A stretch of DNA of 64,000 bases from Lentinus brumalis. Lineage: Eukaryota > Basidiomycota > Agaricomycetes > Polyporales > Polyporaceae. Location: NCBI GenBank assembly GCA_001792895.1, contig MARA01000007.1:372001-436000 (forward strand). Reading direction: 5' to 3'. The first letter of the stretch is position 1. Each line of letters opens with the position of its first letter. Under the pieces are notes generated by a model. The model was not told the DNA's origin. It ran no database searches and saw only the letters and a list, made by a program, of their open reading frames with translations. Shown in pieces: positions 53,295 through 64,000 of this stretch. The translations under genes were made by a program, and so were the position numbers.

Positions 53295-55189
53295 CCGCAC
53301 GCGCCTGTCCTGCCAGAGAACCACACGGTCCGCCAGAGAAACAAACGGTGCGTTATGCACTCCCAGGGTGTGTATAGTCCCAGGGTGTGTATAGCAGTCC
53401 CAGGGTGTGTATAGTGTACAGAATGTGCGCCGACACATGGTGTGCAGGACGTGCAGGACAGCCCGCAGAACACACTGGCACACTGCTGGAAACACACTCG
53501 CCCCCCGACGGGCGCCTATTACTTGCGTCCTGGCGCACCTTGTGCGTGTCCAAGTCTTGCGACGATCACTTCGGTCGAAGATGCATTCCTCTGCCCGGAG
53601 TGTGCTCACTGCTCAGGATGACAGAGGAGCATGCAGTGGGCCTGCTATGGACCAAACACCGGCGACCGCTCGAGAGGGCAGCCGCGCAGAAGACCCTGAC
53701 CGTGGGGTGCGATGCAGCGCGCGGTTCAATCTTCTTACTGTGCTTCCCAGCAATCATTGGTCTGCGTGGAACTTCTGACTACCGACAGGTACACTATTCC
53801 ATCCTCTCATGCCTTGATTCCCCGCTATGTGTCCTTTGAGGCTTTCACTCAAACTCAAGTCTCAGACTTGAGTCACTCAAGTTTCAACTCTCCAGACCAT
53901 AGATGTCTGTCGGTGGCATTGCAACTGAAGGATCCTGAGGCACTTGAGACTCGGACTCACTGCAACTTTCTAGTAAGCCAGGGAATACGTAAGCAGAGCT
54001 TTCCGATGACTGACAGTTCCTGACTGTGGAATATGCGAGGCTAGAAGCACCATGATCTCCGAGTAACATTCCCGGTTTCTCTCACTGCCGCAACCCCTCG
54101 GCCAGTACCAACCCCCTCCAGAAGAGATCCTCTAGCCTCTCAGCTCTCAGCTCTGCCCTGAGAAAGTAAGTATATTGAAACTTGGTATGCTGATAGTGGT
54201 TTGAAGACTGCTGCACACTGGGAGTGCTCTGCTCCCTGCTCTGCGCTGCTCGAGCATCGGAGGACAGTAGGCCCGGGGGATGCTCCTGAGGCTGGGCAGG
54301 AGCGCGGGGTGTGGACAAAAGCGGGTGGACCCTGACTGGCACCTGGCTCCCGATACTTAGAAGCAGCATCTCGGCTGCAATATTGCGGCGGCCTTTGCTT
54401 CTTGCTCTATCTCCGCCGCTGCACGTTGTGGCTTTTCCCAAAATTCTCTTTGTCTCCCTGTCCCGCACTGCGTCTGGCTCATGTAGTTACTCTCAAGTCT
54501 CAATGCAGCATGGCTGAAATTCGTTAGCAGATGCGCTGAGAGGGTCTTGGAATCCTTTGTATTTTGGGAAGCTCAGAGCACTGCACAAGCGGATCAGAAC
54601 TGCGAAGATTCTGAGGAAGCGCGGCCCTGACAGGCATTTCAACGAGGCAGGTACACATCATGACTCGTCCACCACCGCCGCTCTGTCCCCGCCACACTAC
54701 CTCTCCTGGCATGCTATACGGCTGTACCCTGTCTCATCAAAACGTAGCTTTCCTGCAGTATGCTACCACGGAGAACAGCGAGAGTATGAAGAGCTCCAGG
54801 CAGCCTGAAGAGCAGACCTTGCAACTTGGCAAGCTCTCACTGGGCCAGTGCTCCGTCCGAAGCCTCTCAATATTGCCATGGTGTCCGGCCCGACCAACTT
54901 CTAGCGTGAGTGCTCAAAATATCCCTCAAACAGCCGGCCTGGAAGCCTGCCGGCACAACGCAGACTCGGCGGCGGCCTGCTGAATAAGGAAACGAGATTG
55001 CCATATCTGCGTGCCCGACCCACAAACATGCGGACATCCGCCGTCCCACCACTGCGAGAAGCCGCACGAATATTGTCTTGAATTACTGCAGCCATTTCTC
55101 GCCAGCAGGGCTCGCCTGTCGAGATGGCCGCGCTGTGGCTGACATATTTACACACCAGACACTCGGACTGTACTCTACTCCCCGCCACC
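53295..55189. other. Non-coding region after the small gene (copy A)
   Basis: About 1.9 kb; the part to 54370 is duplicated at 62926-64000. Apart from the 17-bp tandem repeat, only short frames without domains were seen. The small gene's missing C-terminus was not found here. Confidence 0.5.
53361..53414 (+). repeat. Short tandem repeat, 17-bp unit, three copies (copy A)
   Basis: TCCCAGGGTGTGTATAG at 53361, 53378 and 53398; the last two are separated by CAG. Identical in the duplicated segment at 62992-63045. Confidence 0.9.
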
Positions 55190-56112
55190 ATGCCTCCAGT
55201 CAGAACTCATGGCGACACTGCGCCGCACACAGGCCTCACGTTCGTCTACTTCGACCTCCAACCTCCCAACGCGCAAGACCGCGCCAAGCTGATTAAACCA
55301 GACCGCGACGCGGTGCGGGAGGAGCTGCGTGCTGAGTGGAACAAGGAGCTCAGTGAGTCCTAAGGCCCGAGTCTCCGGTGCCAGCAGCACTGACCTTCGT
55401 GTGGCCCAATCCAGGACGACTCACCGGCGTAGCAGACGCGTCGCTGTGGTGGACGACAGGGACGTTCCCACAGCGTGTCGTCTGGAAGCTCGGGTACACA
55501 TGGGCCGGCTGGCCGGCCCAGATCCCCTTCGTCAACCTCAGCCATATTCCTGGGGGCGACCCGCCGCTCGAGCTCCTCAAGAAGCTCTGGAAGTCCGGGG
55601 AGCTCAGAATCGTCCCGGCGTCCGCCGAGGAGCGCGAACGCGCTCTCTACGATCCCGAGAGCGTCATCCCCAATGCGCCCCGCCGGCCTGCCGCCATTCC
55701 GCGCTCCTTCGCCGTCTACCGCAGGGCTGCTGCCCGCCTCCGCGAGCTCTCCCGAGATATCCCTCCTCCGCCGCCGCCACGCCCGCAGCCCGTCGAGCGC
55801 GTGCTGCACCCGCTGAGCGAGCTCAAGACCGTGTTCGTTCTCCCGCTCGACGACAATGGCTCTTCCAGCCAGCCTCCCCGCACCCGCCGTCAGCGACGCG
55901 ACATCAACCTCCTGCGTGCACGCCCGGTCACGAACCGTATCCCGAAGCACCCAAAGCGCGGGCCACACACTGCGCTGACTCTGGTCGGCGCCGCTTCCGG
56001 GTGGCAGGACCGCTATGACTTCTCAGACGACCGGCTCGAGCAGCACGTCGCCGTCGACATCGACGAGGAGGCGGAGGAGATTGAGTGCGCCGATGATCTC
56101 GATTGGGCTTGA
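55190..56112 (+). CDS. Hypothetical protein, two exons, acidic C-terminus
   Basis: Exons 55190-55352 and 55415-56112 with GTGAGT donor and CCAG acceptor; about 287 residues, frame intact, stop TGA 56110. The N-terminus reads THGDTAPHTGLTFVYFDLQP. Exon 2 opens with LTGVADASLWWTTGTFPQRV and KLGYTWAGWPAQIPFVNLS, a Trp-rich folded-looking region. A poly-Pro stretch (about 55763-55786) follows. The end is acidic: DIDEEAEEIECADDLDWA. No signal peptide or membrane helix. I do not recognise the family. Codon use looks coding, with strong C/G in third positions. It lies between the two copies of the segmental duplication. Confidence 0.7.
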
Positions 56113-59100
56113 CGATCGGGCAGTCACGGTCTAGTTCTTGATGTACATACAATAGCAGCTTGATACGCTTATTGCTCGTGTCGGAAGGTTGCTGCCTTCA
56201 ATAGTATCGCATGAACTACATAGCCCTATAGAACGAATATACGAGCGAATCAGAATGCATTCTGGAAGCGACAATGTACGCACGTACCATATAAGTATCG
56301 TGGCAGAAAACCTTCGCGCAGTGCCTGTGCGGCCAGTCCCGAGTCGGCAGCCATGCGGTTCAGGGTCCTGTACCACCAGCGAGAGTCGAAAGAGGACTGT
56401 GGACAGCATCAAGATCGAGCCAAGTCGAGACGAAGCGCCATCTAGCGTGTGAGCTGGGGCGTACTCATCCCTCCCTCGTCAACTGAGTTCTCTGCAAGCG
56501 AGGAGAAGTGGAAGCTGAGCGCATCATAACGGTGAGTGGACACGCAGCCTGGCAGCCTGAGTCTCACACAAATTGCAGATACACAAGAATGCAGCCCTCG
56601 AGACGGTGTCCTCGCAAGCCTGGAGCAGCGCCCGCGGTGCGTCTGTCGACGTCGGCTGCATCCCACTACTGTCTGCGCTCGAGGCACGGCGTTGTCCGTG
56701 TTGAGAGAGCCTAGACGCATGTCGTCAGACGTCGAGAAGGACGCACAGATTGCAAAAGATGCGTACCTGCAACGGAGCGCTCACCTGTCCAGAACGTTGC
56801 GCCGTACTGCGTTGGGAAGGTCGCAGCCGTTCCTGGCCTGTTCTACTGCCGTGCGCGAGAGGTCACCACCATTCTGTGCTAGTCCGTCCGCCCTCCCGTG
56901 TAGCGACTCACTAGTAGCATCGCCAGCTGTAAGCTGGAACATACCACTCAGTTGCCCGGAGTCCGAACGTCACAGATGCTGACCTGTGAAGCCTCAGACG
57001 GACGACAAGCAGTCCAGTCATGGCGTGCGTACCTGGCCGGGTTCTTGCGTGATGCGCAGGGTCCTAACCTCGCTTCAGCATAACATGAGATGTACAGCCT
57101 TGTACGAATGAACGGATCAGAGGGCGGCATGGAAGAGAGAAGCATGATAACGTACCAGCAACGCGTCCTCGTTCCAGACGGATCTCCGCCGGTGCTCTCA
57201 CGGCAACTCTTCTGCACTGAGCTTCATCTAACGCACGTTATGCTCAAGTCCCACATTCGAACGCGTCCTTCAAAGCTTCAAAGGGCGGAGAGCTGGCGAG
57301 CTGTTCATCCTGCGTATAGCACGATGTCACAGCGGGGCCGAAAAAGACTACACGGCACACAGGCTGCGGAAGCGGGCAGACGAGAACCTACCAACGAACA
57401 CGCCTGACCGCCGTCCTGAACGGAGCTTCGCAGCATGCGCATACCGGAATCGTCCTGATGGAATATTCAAAATGAGTCGACTGTCAGATCGGCTCCTCAA
57501 ATTCATAGCAACGTACCTGGCAGACCGGCGTACTCGCACGCACGCGCACATTCGCCGCGGGCTTCTTCAGGGTCCCTGCGTCGAGTCCGTGGACCTGGTC
57601 AGTGCCCGGGGCCGTCGTGCGCACTCGTGCACGGATGTACCACACCGTCTCTGCTGAGTCCGCCCTCCTGCAGCCCGTTCGAGTCTCTCAAGCATCCCTG
57701 GGAGCAACGAGACGTACTGCAAGATGCAGCACGACGAGGGACGGACGCAGCGGACAAGTCCAACCACAGCCCCATCTTCGACTTCGCTCGGCTCGCGCGC
57801 AAGCTCCGTTCAGCCCGATGACGTCCCATCCAGGGTCCTGCAGGCTTCGGTACCTCCAACGAATCCCGCCTCCTAGAACGCACCGTCGTCAGAAGTCTCG
57901 AACGCCAGAAAGATGGCACGAAGTTCGAACGCAAGACGGAGCGCTCACCTGTGGAAACCGATGTGGACGGAGTCCTTCCCAGACTCTGGATCTTCCGGCC
58001 TTCGCATCAGCGCAAGCGGACGCTGTGCGCCATCGTGAGCAAACAGCCAAACACACCGTGACGGAGACGATGGCGATGAGTATGAGTGCTTACTTGAGTG
58101 TTGGCAGGATCGTCTCTTCGCCCTCTCGCGCCCCCGCACTCCCTCCTCTCGAGGGAGTCGTTCCTGCCATCCGGCACTTCGTCGGCATCCGAGTCCCTGG
58201 CGTTGGTGAGCTCACCGGCCGTCGTCCGCCTCTCACCTCTCGTCGTACACCATCGCTCCCTCGTCTTGCAAGCCTCAACCTCGCTCCGTGCCGCTCACGC
58301 CCGGCCACGCAGTCGTCGCGCGTGCTGGCGAGGTACGTCGTCAGGACGGACGCTCCGACCGCAGACTGATAGCGTCGACGTCTCCAGCACGATCGCGGCA
58401 ACGCACTCGAGCTCCTGCTCTCGCTAGACGGTACGTCCCAGTCAGTCCCGCGCTGGTCAGCGCTAGCGTGTTCGAAGTGAAGTATGGCGGACTCACGACT
58501 CGGATCCACGTCTGCACTGTGCAGGAGGACCCTCCAAGACTTCACGTTGCTGGCCGTGCAGTGCCGTACGTCCGTTCTTCGCCGATGTTGCTCGCAGCAG
58601 ATTCTCTCACCTCCTTCCGCAGCACCCTGTTCTGATGAATATGCCGAGCAGACGGTGAGTCCCCGGAACGTTTCAGAGCACGCTGGTACTCACCAAATGC
58701 TCGCGCAGAGCGTCAGAGCCTTCTCGTCCTAGCCGGCACGAGGGCGAAGCGGCCGGTCTTTAAACCTGAAGAGGTATGTCAGGCTCTCGAAGTGCGAGAG
58801 CGAAGGACTCACGCTGCGCTTCTGCAGACTCTCGATGCTCTGCCCGGCGGGGTGCGATCCTCAGTGACGCCGCAAGCACGCCGGTCCTGACTTGACTTCG
58901 CAGCGCGACACGTCTAGGAAGAGTCGTGCAAGCGGCGGGTGAGTGTCTGGCAATCTCCGAAGCATTCGCAGCACTCACCAACTCCTCGCTGGCGACAGAT
59001 CATAGCGGCGGAACGTGAGTGTGGGTACGTCAGTCCGCCGCTGCTCCAGACCAGTCGGTAACCCACTCCACTCAACAGATTGGAGAGAAAGATATATATT

Positions 59101-60177
59101 GCGTGTACTGACCATTACAGGACGTACTTGGTAAAACCGTAGCGTAACATACGTATATCTGTCGACTTGGCCGCAGTCCGGGCTCGCGTGTGGGACGAGG
59201 CGTCGTCGTGAAGGAGGCAGGCGGCCGCCTCAGACTCGGGGACGGGAAGTGGCGCGTGTAGAGCGCACGATGAGGGCGGCATGCGATTCCATAAGTGGCA
59301 GGAGCGCGGCGAAGGGCGGCCCACGACGTCCCGAAGATCGTTTGTCTGGCTTGAGAACTGGTCAGGCAGAGTGTCCTGCGGTGTCGTCGCTCGTGTGCGG
59401 GCGGCGGCATTGCAGTAGACTTTGCGACATGGGGCGACGCGTTGCGCATCTGGCGCGTCATCGTGCGGGTTCGAGACCGTTCGCGTGCCAGGATGGGCGT
59501 ACGGGCTGTTGAGAGCGAGCGTGTGGTGATGGGAGACGGCGAAGTTGCGGGATTTGTGGCCGCCGTGGACTTGTGCGGCGCCGAGGTCGAGTTTGCGACT
59601 GTGGGCAATGCATTTGTGCTGCTTACCTATCTTGCAGCGCGTCGAGAGCGTGTGCTGACGGTGTTGAAGAGTCGTGTGGTGGCCGGACTTGATGCATGAT
59701 GGGCGAAGCGTCACAGGGAAGGAGTCGCGCAGCAGCGCGCTGTCACGAGTTGGTTGTTTCACGGCGAGAGAGTGCATGGGTGTGGTAGTGGCGTTGTTGA
59801 GTGCTGTAAGTAGCGTATGAGCATGTATCGTCGTGTACTAGACGAATCAATCGAGGCGGCTCACCTGGACGAACTTGTGAGGGAACGGGTATGAAGAAGG
59901 CGCGGTGCAGTGAAGACTGGCGTGCGGAAGCGTCGCGGCGGCGAGCAAAGGACGCAGGAGGAAGGGCGCAACCGAGAGCGCATAGACCATCCACGGGAGG
60001 GATGCGTGGAGGACGGACCTGTGTGCACGCGTATGCCATCCACACCGCACTCCGACAGCACTGTGCCCCACTCGACGACCGAGCGACTGAGGCAGGGAGA
60101 GTGCACTGCGAGCGAGCGAAGGAGACGTGCGTCATCGCGGGTGGCGTCCAATCAGCTGCCGCCTCCGTCGCGCACTT
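56113..60177. other. 4-kb region with no recognised gene but many splice-like signals on the minus strand
   Basis: No frame matches a known family. The longest open frame is 57602-58369 (plus strand, 255 codons), Arg/Ser/Pro-rich and unconvincing. On the minus strand, donor-like GTGAGT or GTGAGC strings recur near 58980, 58815, 58696, 58610, 58492, 57950 and 56789, several followed within about 50-90 bases by YAG. Translations between them run into stops, so no coherent protein was assembled. It could be a decayed gene, a gene broken by sequence errors, or a spliced non-coding RNA. Confidence 0.4.
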
Positions 60178-60742
60178 GAGCGAGGTTTGCCTTGCCGCAG
60201 ACGATGTCTGCGATGATGGTGGTCGAGGGTCCAGTTGCGAATCACTCGGACTCGCCGCGGCGTCGTTGCCGCTCGCGGCTCCAACGTCTCTGTCATCGAT
60301 GCGCTCGACGTCCACGTCGACGTCCTTGGCCTTCGTCGATGTTCGATGCTACAGAAGAGCTGCCCATAGTTACTTATGTTCACTGTATGCGCGTAGAAAG
60401 CTTCAAAGTGTGGGGTAAGTACTGTACTAAGTAATTGCAGCTTCAGAGATTTGTTCCTCACAACTCCGTCGATGTACGATGGAACATGATATGGAGCAGA
60501 CCGCGTCGCGTAGCTACTACATAGCCTGTCCTCGAACTCCAAGTCGCGAGGGAACTATCCTGGTAGTAAGTAAGTATCCAGGTGGACGGCCGTGCTGGTC
60601 GCGAAGTTTGGTTAGTTTGGATCATCTCTGCGTTGAACTGATCTAAGAAGCGCTTCACGATTGAACCACCCACACTTGATTATCTGGTCTTTCCGTTGCG
60701 TACTGTCTGGTACTTAACCGTTACCCCCATCTCTTGCTCGCC

Positions 60743-61387
60743 ATGCACGCACCTCAGCAAGACAGATCTCGATCAGTACGACGATGATGCGCGACTTGAC
60801 ACCGAGCTCTACGAATCCGACCCCCGGGACCCCACGCAGGCGTTGAACGACACGAAACAAAACGCAGCAGCAGTCCGGAGTTCACTTTCCAAGTACGTAG
60901 ACACGTATCTTCATCGCGTGCTGTAGCTTATGCTCGTTGTGTCCAGGAACGACTATGTAGGAGCTCTTACGCTGGTGCTGGAGAGTGCCCCATACGGTCC
61001 GAATGTCGAGGACGCGAAGGTGTGTTTGTTGTCCACCCTCGGCGTAGCAGCCGGTGAACTCAATCGTACGCACACGCGAATCTTAATCTCCAGAACCTCA
61101 ACCTGCAAACCTTGTCTCGATACTGAACAGCACGAAGGCGACGGACATCCTGGGGATCGTCAAGGCGTTGTCTACGGATGCGCAGGATACCCTGATGAAA
61201 TACCTCTACAAGGGCATGGCGCTGCCAGGGTGGGGCGATGTGAGCGGGAGCGTATTGCTGGGCTGGCATGAGAAGGTACGTCGCACCATACTGCTCGTCG
61301 ACCTGATTGACTGACTGCTCGCAGTTGACGGAGGTAGCGGGCACCGGGTGCATCGTGCGCGCCATGACAGACAGAAGAATCGTATGA
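60743..61387 (+). pseudogene. ARPC5 copy B, start region altered and frame broken
   Basis: Same four-exon layout as copy A, nearly identical from about 60826. The first 12 codons differ: between the ATG at 60743 and the shared GATCAG it is two bases shorter, so that ATG is out of frame with LDQYDDDARLDTELYES. CACCTCAG just upstream of the coding part could act as a splice acceptor for an unseen exon. In exon 3, copy B has CC where copy A has CCC (near 61108), which shifts the frame to a stop soon after. As sequenced it cannot make a full subunit; the second defect may be a homopolymer error, but the first is not of that kind. Confidence 0.8.
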
Positions 61388-62358
61388 TGAATCTCAAACA
61401 TTGGATGTACAATACTTGCGGTATGCTATCGCGCACCTCCCTCTTCTCGCCCCCTTTCTGGAGCTTCCACATCGTGTGCGATCATCCGGATGAGCCCTGG
61501 ACGTCTACGGCCCTGGATCTCCTATCCCACACCAGCCTCGAGTCGCATCTACGGAGAAACGAGTTATGTCCCAGTCTCGCAAGCTACGCACTCCCGGCCC
61601 GTCTTTCTTAGGAGGCTACGAGGGGCGAGGACCACACGAGAAGAGGTCCGGTGTTTCTGCTTGCTCCGATGCCAGTCGGTTGGCAGTCATGAGGTGAGCA
61701 TGTGCGCGATATGCAGTATCTGCTTTGACCAGGCATTGATCAGTACTTGTTCATACATAGTACACATGGCTCTTGAGCCCTGACGGAAGGTGGGTATCCT
61801 CTGGCTACAGGCAGCGCTGATGCATAGGGCTCGATTCATAGCCGTTTGTGCGACTCAGCTGTTTCCTCGGCATCGAGGGTCCTCTAATATGTACGCTGCG
61901 CACCGGCATCTACCCCACGCCGTCCTCAACTCGGGAGGCGAACCCGAAACGCGAGGTAAGCACCCCCTCGTGGCCGACGTTTTCCTATGTCCGGCGAAAT
62001 CAAGGGCTAGCACGAGGCCGCGTCGCAGCCTGCTCAGTTTCCCGCACAGCCGTTCACGCTACCTCAAGCAGCACTCAGTGTCCCCACCGGCCCTCACATT
62101 GTCAATCTAGCGAATCGATCTTCGCCGCGTCTCTCGTTCCTGCGTCACACTGCTCCACCGCCTAGACTTCTTTCAAGTCAACACACGACCTTCTATGGCG
62201 GCGTAGCTCGGTAGTTGATCCGCGCGTGCTCGCAATGAGGATGTCGCCTGCCGCCCGGTGCTGAAGGTATATACCGCCCCTGGCCTCTCATTCCGACTTA
62301 CACCCCAACTTCTCCTCTACTCTACAGCTTTCTGTCCCATTCGCACTCAGCTCTCGGG
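61388..62358. other. Spacer between ARPC5 and the small gene (copy B)
   Basis: Near-identical duplicate of 51755-52726, differing by one C in the run after the TATA box. No gene recognised. Confidence 0.55.
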
Positions 62359-62925
62359 ATGCTGAACGCATTCAAGATCAAGCCCTTCGACCTCGAGCCC
62401 ATCTACGCGGAGTGGAAGGACGCGCCGCGCTTCGTCGGGAACCCGAAGAAGGACCTCCCTGTCGACGACTGGCTCGCGCAGATCAAGGCGGGATGCGTCG
62501 AACGCAAGGTCCCCGCGAGTACTGGCACAAGGTCGCGCAGCACTACATGGCGGACAAGGCCAAGGCGCGCTTCGAGGAGCTCAAGCTCGTCATGAAGAAC
62601 ATGCACGGCGGCAAGTACAAGTGGTCGTGGAAGCACTTCAAGATCGCGATGCGCAATATGGGCTGTGAGTTGATCATTCCTCGCTTCATCATCTGCGTGA
62701 TCAGCAGCGTGGACGTGGGGCTGACTGCGCACGCTGGGTACAGGGGATATCGACCCGCGCAAGACTGAGGCGACAGGGCCGGCCCCCTCGCAAGCCGAGA
62801 CGTGTCGCTGGGCGTGTGCGGCGATGCGAGAATATATTTTGTGCCGCGGAGACGCGAGACGCGAGATGCAGATCTGCGACGGCCGAAGCTGGAAGCTGCG
62901 AAGCACGGCAGGCGCCGGGCACTAA
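62359..62925 (+). pseudogene. Small Agaricomycete protein, copy B, one-base frame break
   Basis: Duplicate of the gene at 52727. The ATG at 62359, the intron and the stop (TAA 62923-62925) are all present, but the CCCCC of copy A is CCCC here (near 62512), shifting the frame after VERKVP. The downstream half (EYWHKVAQHYMADK and onward) is intact in the shifted frame. A deletion error in a C run explains it as well as real decay does. Confidence 0.7.
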
Positions 62926-64000
62926 CCGCACGCGCCTGTCCTGCCAGAGAACCACACGGTCCGCCAGAGAAACAAACGGTGCGTTATGCACTCCCAGGGT
63001 GTGTATAGTCCCAGGGTGTGTATAGCAGTCCCAGGGTGTGTATAGTGTACAGAATGTGCGCCGACACATGGTGTGCAGGACGTGCAGGACAGCCCGCAGA
63101 ACACACTGGCACACTGCTGGAAACACACTCGCCCCCCGACGGGCGCCTATTACTTGCGTCCTGGCGCACCTTGTGCGTGTCCAAGTCTTGCGACGATCAC
63201 TTCGGTCGAAGATGCATTCCTCTGCCCGGAGTGTGCTCACTGCTCAGGATGACAGAGGAGCATGCAGTGGGCCTGCTATGGACCAAACACCGGCGACCGC
63301 TCGAGAGGGCAGCCGCGCAGAAGACCCTGACCGTGGGGTGCGATGCAGCGCGCGGTTCAATCTTCTTACTGTGCTTCCCAGCAATCATTGGTCTGCGTGG
63401 AACTTCTGACTACCGACAGGTACACTATTCCATCCTCTCATGCCTTGATTCCCCGCTATGTGTCCTTTGAGGCTTTCACTCAAACTCAAGTCTCAGACTT
63501 GAGTCACTCAAGTTTCAACTCTCCAGACCATAGATGTCTGTCGGTGGCATTGCAACTGAAGGATCCTGAGGCACTTGAGACTCGGACTCACTGCAACTTT
63601 CTAGTAAGCCAGGGAATACGTAAGCAGAGCTTTCCGATGACTGACAGTTCCTGACTGTGGAATATGCGAGGCTAGAAGCACCATGATCTCCGAGTAACAT
63701 TCCCGGTTTCTCTCACTGCCGCAACCCCTCGGCCAGTACCAACCCCCTCCAGAAGAGATCCTCTAGCCTCTCAGCTCTCAGCTCTGCCCTGAGAAAGTAA
63801 GTATATTGAAACTTGGTATGCTGATAGTGGTTTGAAGACTGCTGCACACTGGGAGTGCTCTGCTCCCTGCTCTGCGCTGCTCGAGCATCGGAGGACAGTA
63901 GGCCCGGGGATGCTCCTGAGGCTGGGCAGGAGCGCGGGGTGTGGACAAAAGCGGGTGGACCCTGACTGGCACCTGGCTCCCGATACTTAGAAGCAGCATC
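62926..64000. other. Non-coding tail of copy B to the window edge
   Basis: Duplicate of 53295-54370, including the 17-bp tandem repeat. No gene recognised. Confidence 0.55.
62992..63045 (+). repeat. Short tandem repeat, 17-bp unit, three copies (copy B)
   Basis: Same array as 53361-53414, with no difference between the copies. Confidence 0.9.

Larger units (their letters stand above)
50543..54370 (+). repeat. Segmental duplication, copy A
   Basis: Matches 60178-64000 in the same orientation with an offset of 9635 bases at the left end, falling to 9630 at the right through small gaps. The first 600 bases differ at many positions; from about 51196 to the end the copies are almost identical, with four one-base gaps, all in C or G runs, and very few substitutions. 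Copy B runs off the window, so the unit could be longer, up to a complete tandem duplication of about 9.63 kb. Confidence 0.9.
60178..64000 (+). repeat. Segmental duplication, copy B (continues past the window)
   Basis: Direct repeat of 50543-54370. Copy B is one base shorter in four C or G runs: near 61108, 62274, 62512 and 63905. Its first 600 bases carry many substitutions and small indels relative to copy A, including in the ARPC5 start region. Confidence 0.9.

Noticed and set aside
53361..53414. CRISPR-like array
   Set aside because: Units touch or are separated by three bases only; it is a simple tandem repeat in a eukaryotic genome.
55378..56018. Overlapping alternative frame (229 codons from 55329)
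   Set aside because: The spliced frame 55190-56112 joins perfectly at consensus splice sites and has a plausible folded N-terminal region, so the overlap is a shadow.
57602..58369. 255-codon plus-strand open frame
   Set aside because: Low-complexity Arg/Ser/Pro/Thr composition without domain. It covers several splice-like signals of the opposite strand, so more likely a chance frame in GC-rich DNA.

Overview
This is nuclear DNA from a filamentous basidiomycete fungus, most likely an Agaricomycete of the polypore type. Protein-coding genes are cut by many short introns, mostly about 50-60 bp with GTRNGT donors and YAG acceptors. Intergenic spaces are short, and the gene families (sesquiterpene synthase, P450, NmrA-like and ToxD-like reductases, LCL3, TAH18, ARPC5) are typical of that group. 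No tRNA, rRNA or CRISPR array was recognised.

Layout. 1-395: tail of a probable beta-adaptin gene. 2575-4724: intact 10-exon cytochrome P450. 5649-8145 (minus): TAH18-type diflavin reductase. 8891-15215: a complete non-LTR retrotransposon (LINE A; ORF1 with zinc knuckles, ORF2 with endonuclease, reverse transcriptase and RNase H) flanked by a perfect 14-bp target-site duplication. 15640-20712: NmrA-like reductase, LCL3 nuclease, a DUF7770-like protein (minus) and an RluA-type pseudouridine synthase. 21192-26065: three tandem ToxD-like medium-chain reductases. 27407-30435: two copies of a small unrecognised gene. 30899-32654 (minus): an intact sesquiterpene synthase with an unusual hydrophobic C-terminal tail. 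33726-45270: a second, unrelated LINE (LINE B, about 11.5 kb) with 13-bp target-site duplication, pure poly(A) tail and extra ORFs upstream of ORF1. 47204-50527 (minus): Ufo1-like F-box/WD40/UIM protein. 50543 onwards: a segment with ARPC5 and a small Agaricomycete protein, repeated at 60178-64000 (offset about 9.63 kb). Between the two copies lie a two-exon hypothetical gene and a 4-kb region without a recognised gene.

How parts relate. The sesquiterpene synthase, the three reductases and, more distantly, the P450 and NmrA-like gene could contribute to terpenoid metabolism, but this is inferred from neighbourhood alone. TAH18, LCL3, the pseudouridine synthase, the Ufo1-like protein and ARPC5 are housekeeping genes.

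Quality caution. Almost every frame break in this window is a loss of exactly one base, often in a short homopolymer, and it hits transposons, housekeeping genes and duplicated genes alike. Uncorrected long-read deletion errors are a serious alternative to real gene decay, so several entries marked as broken may be intact in the organism.
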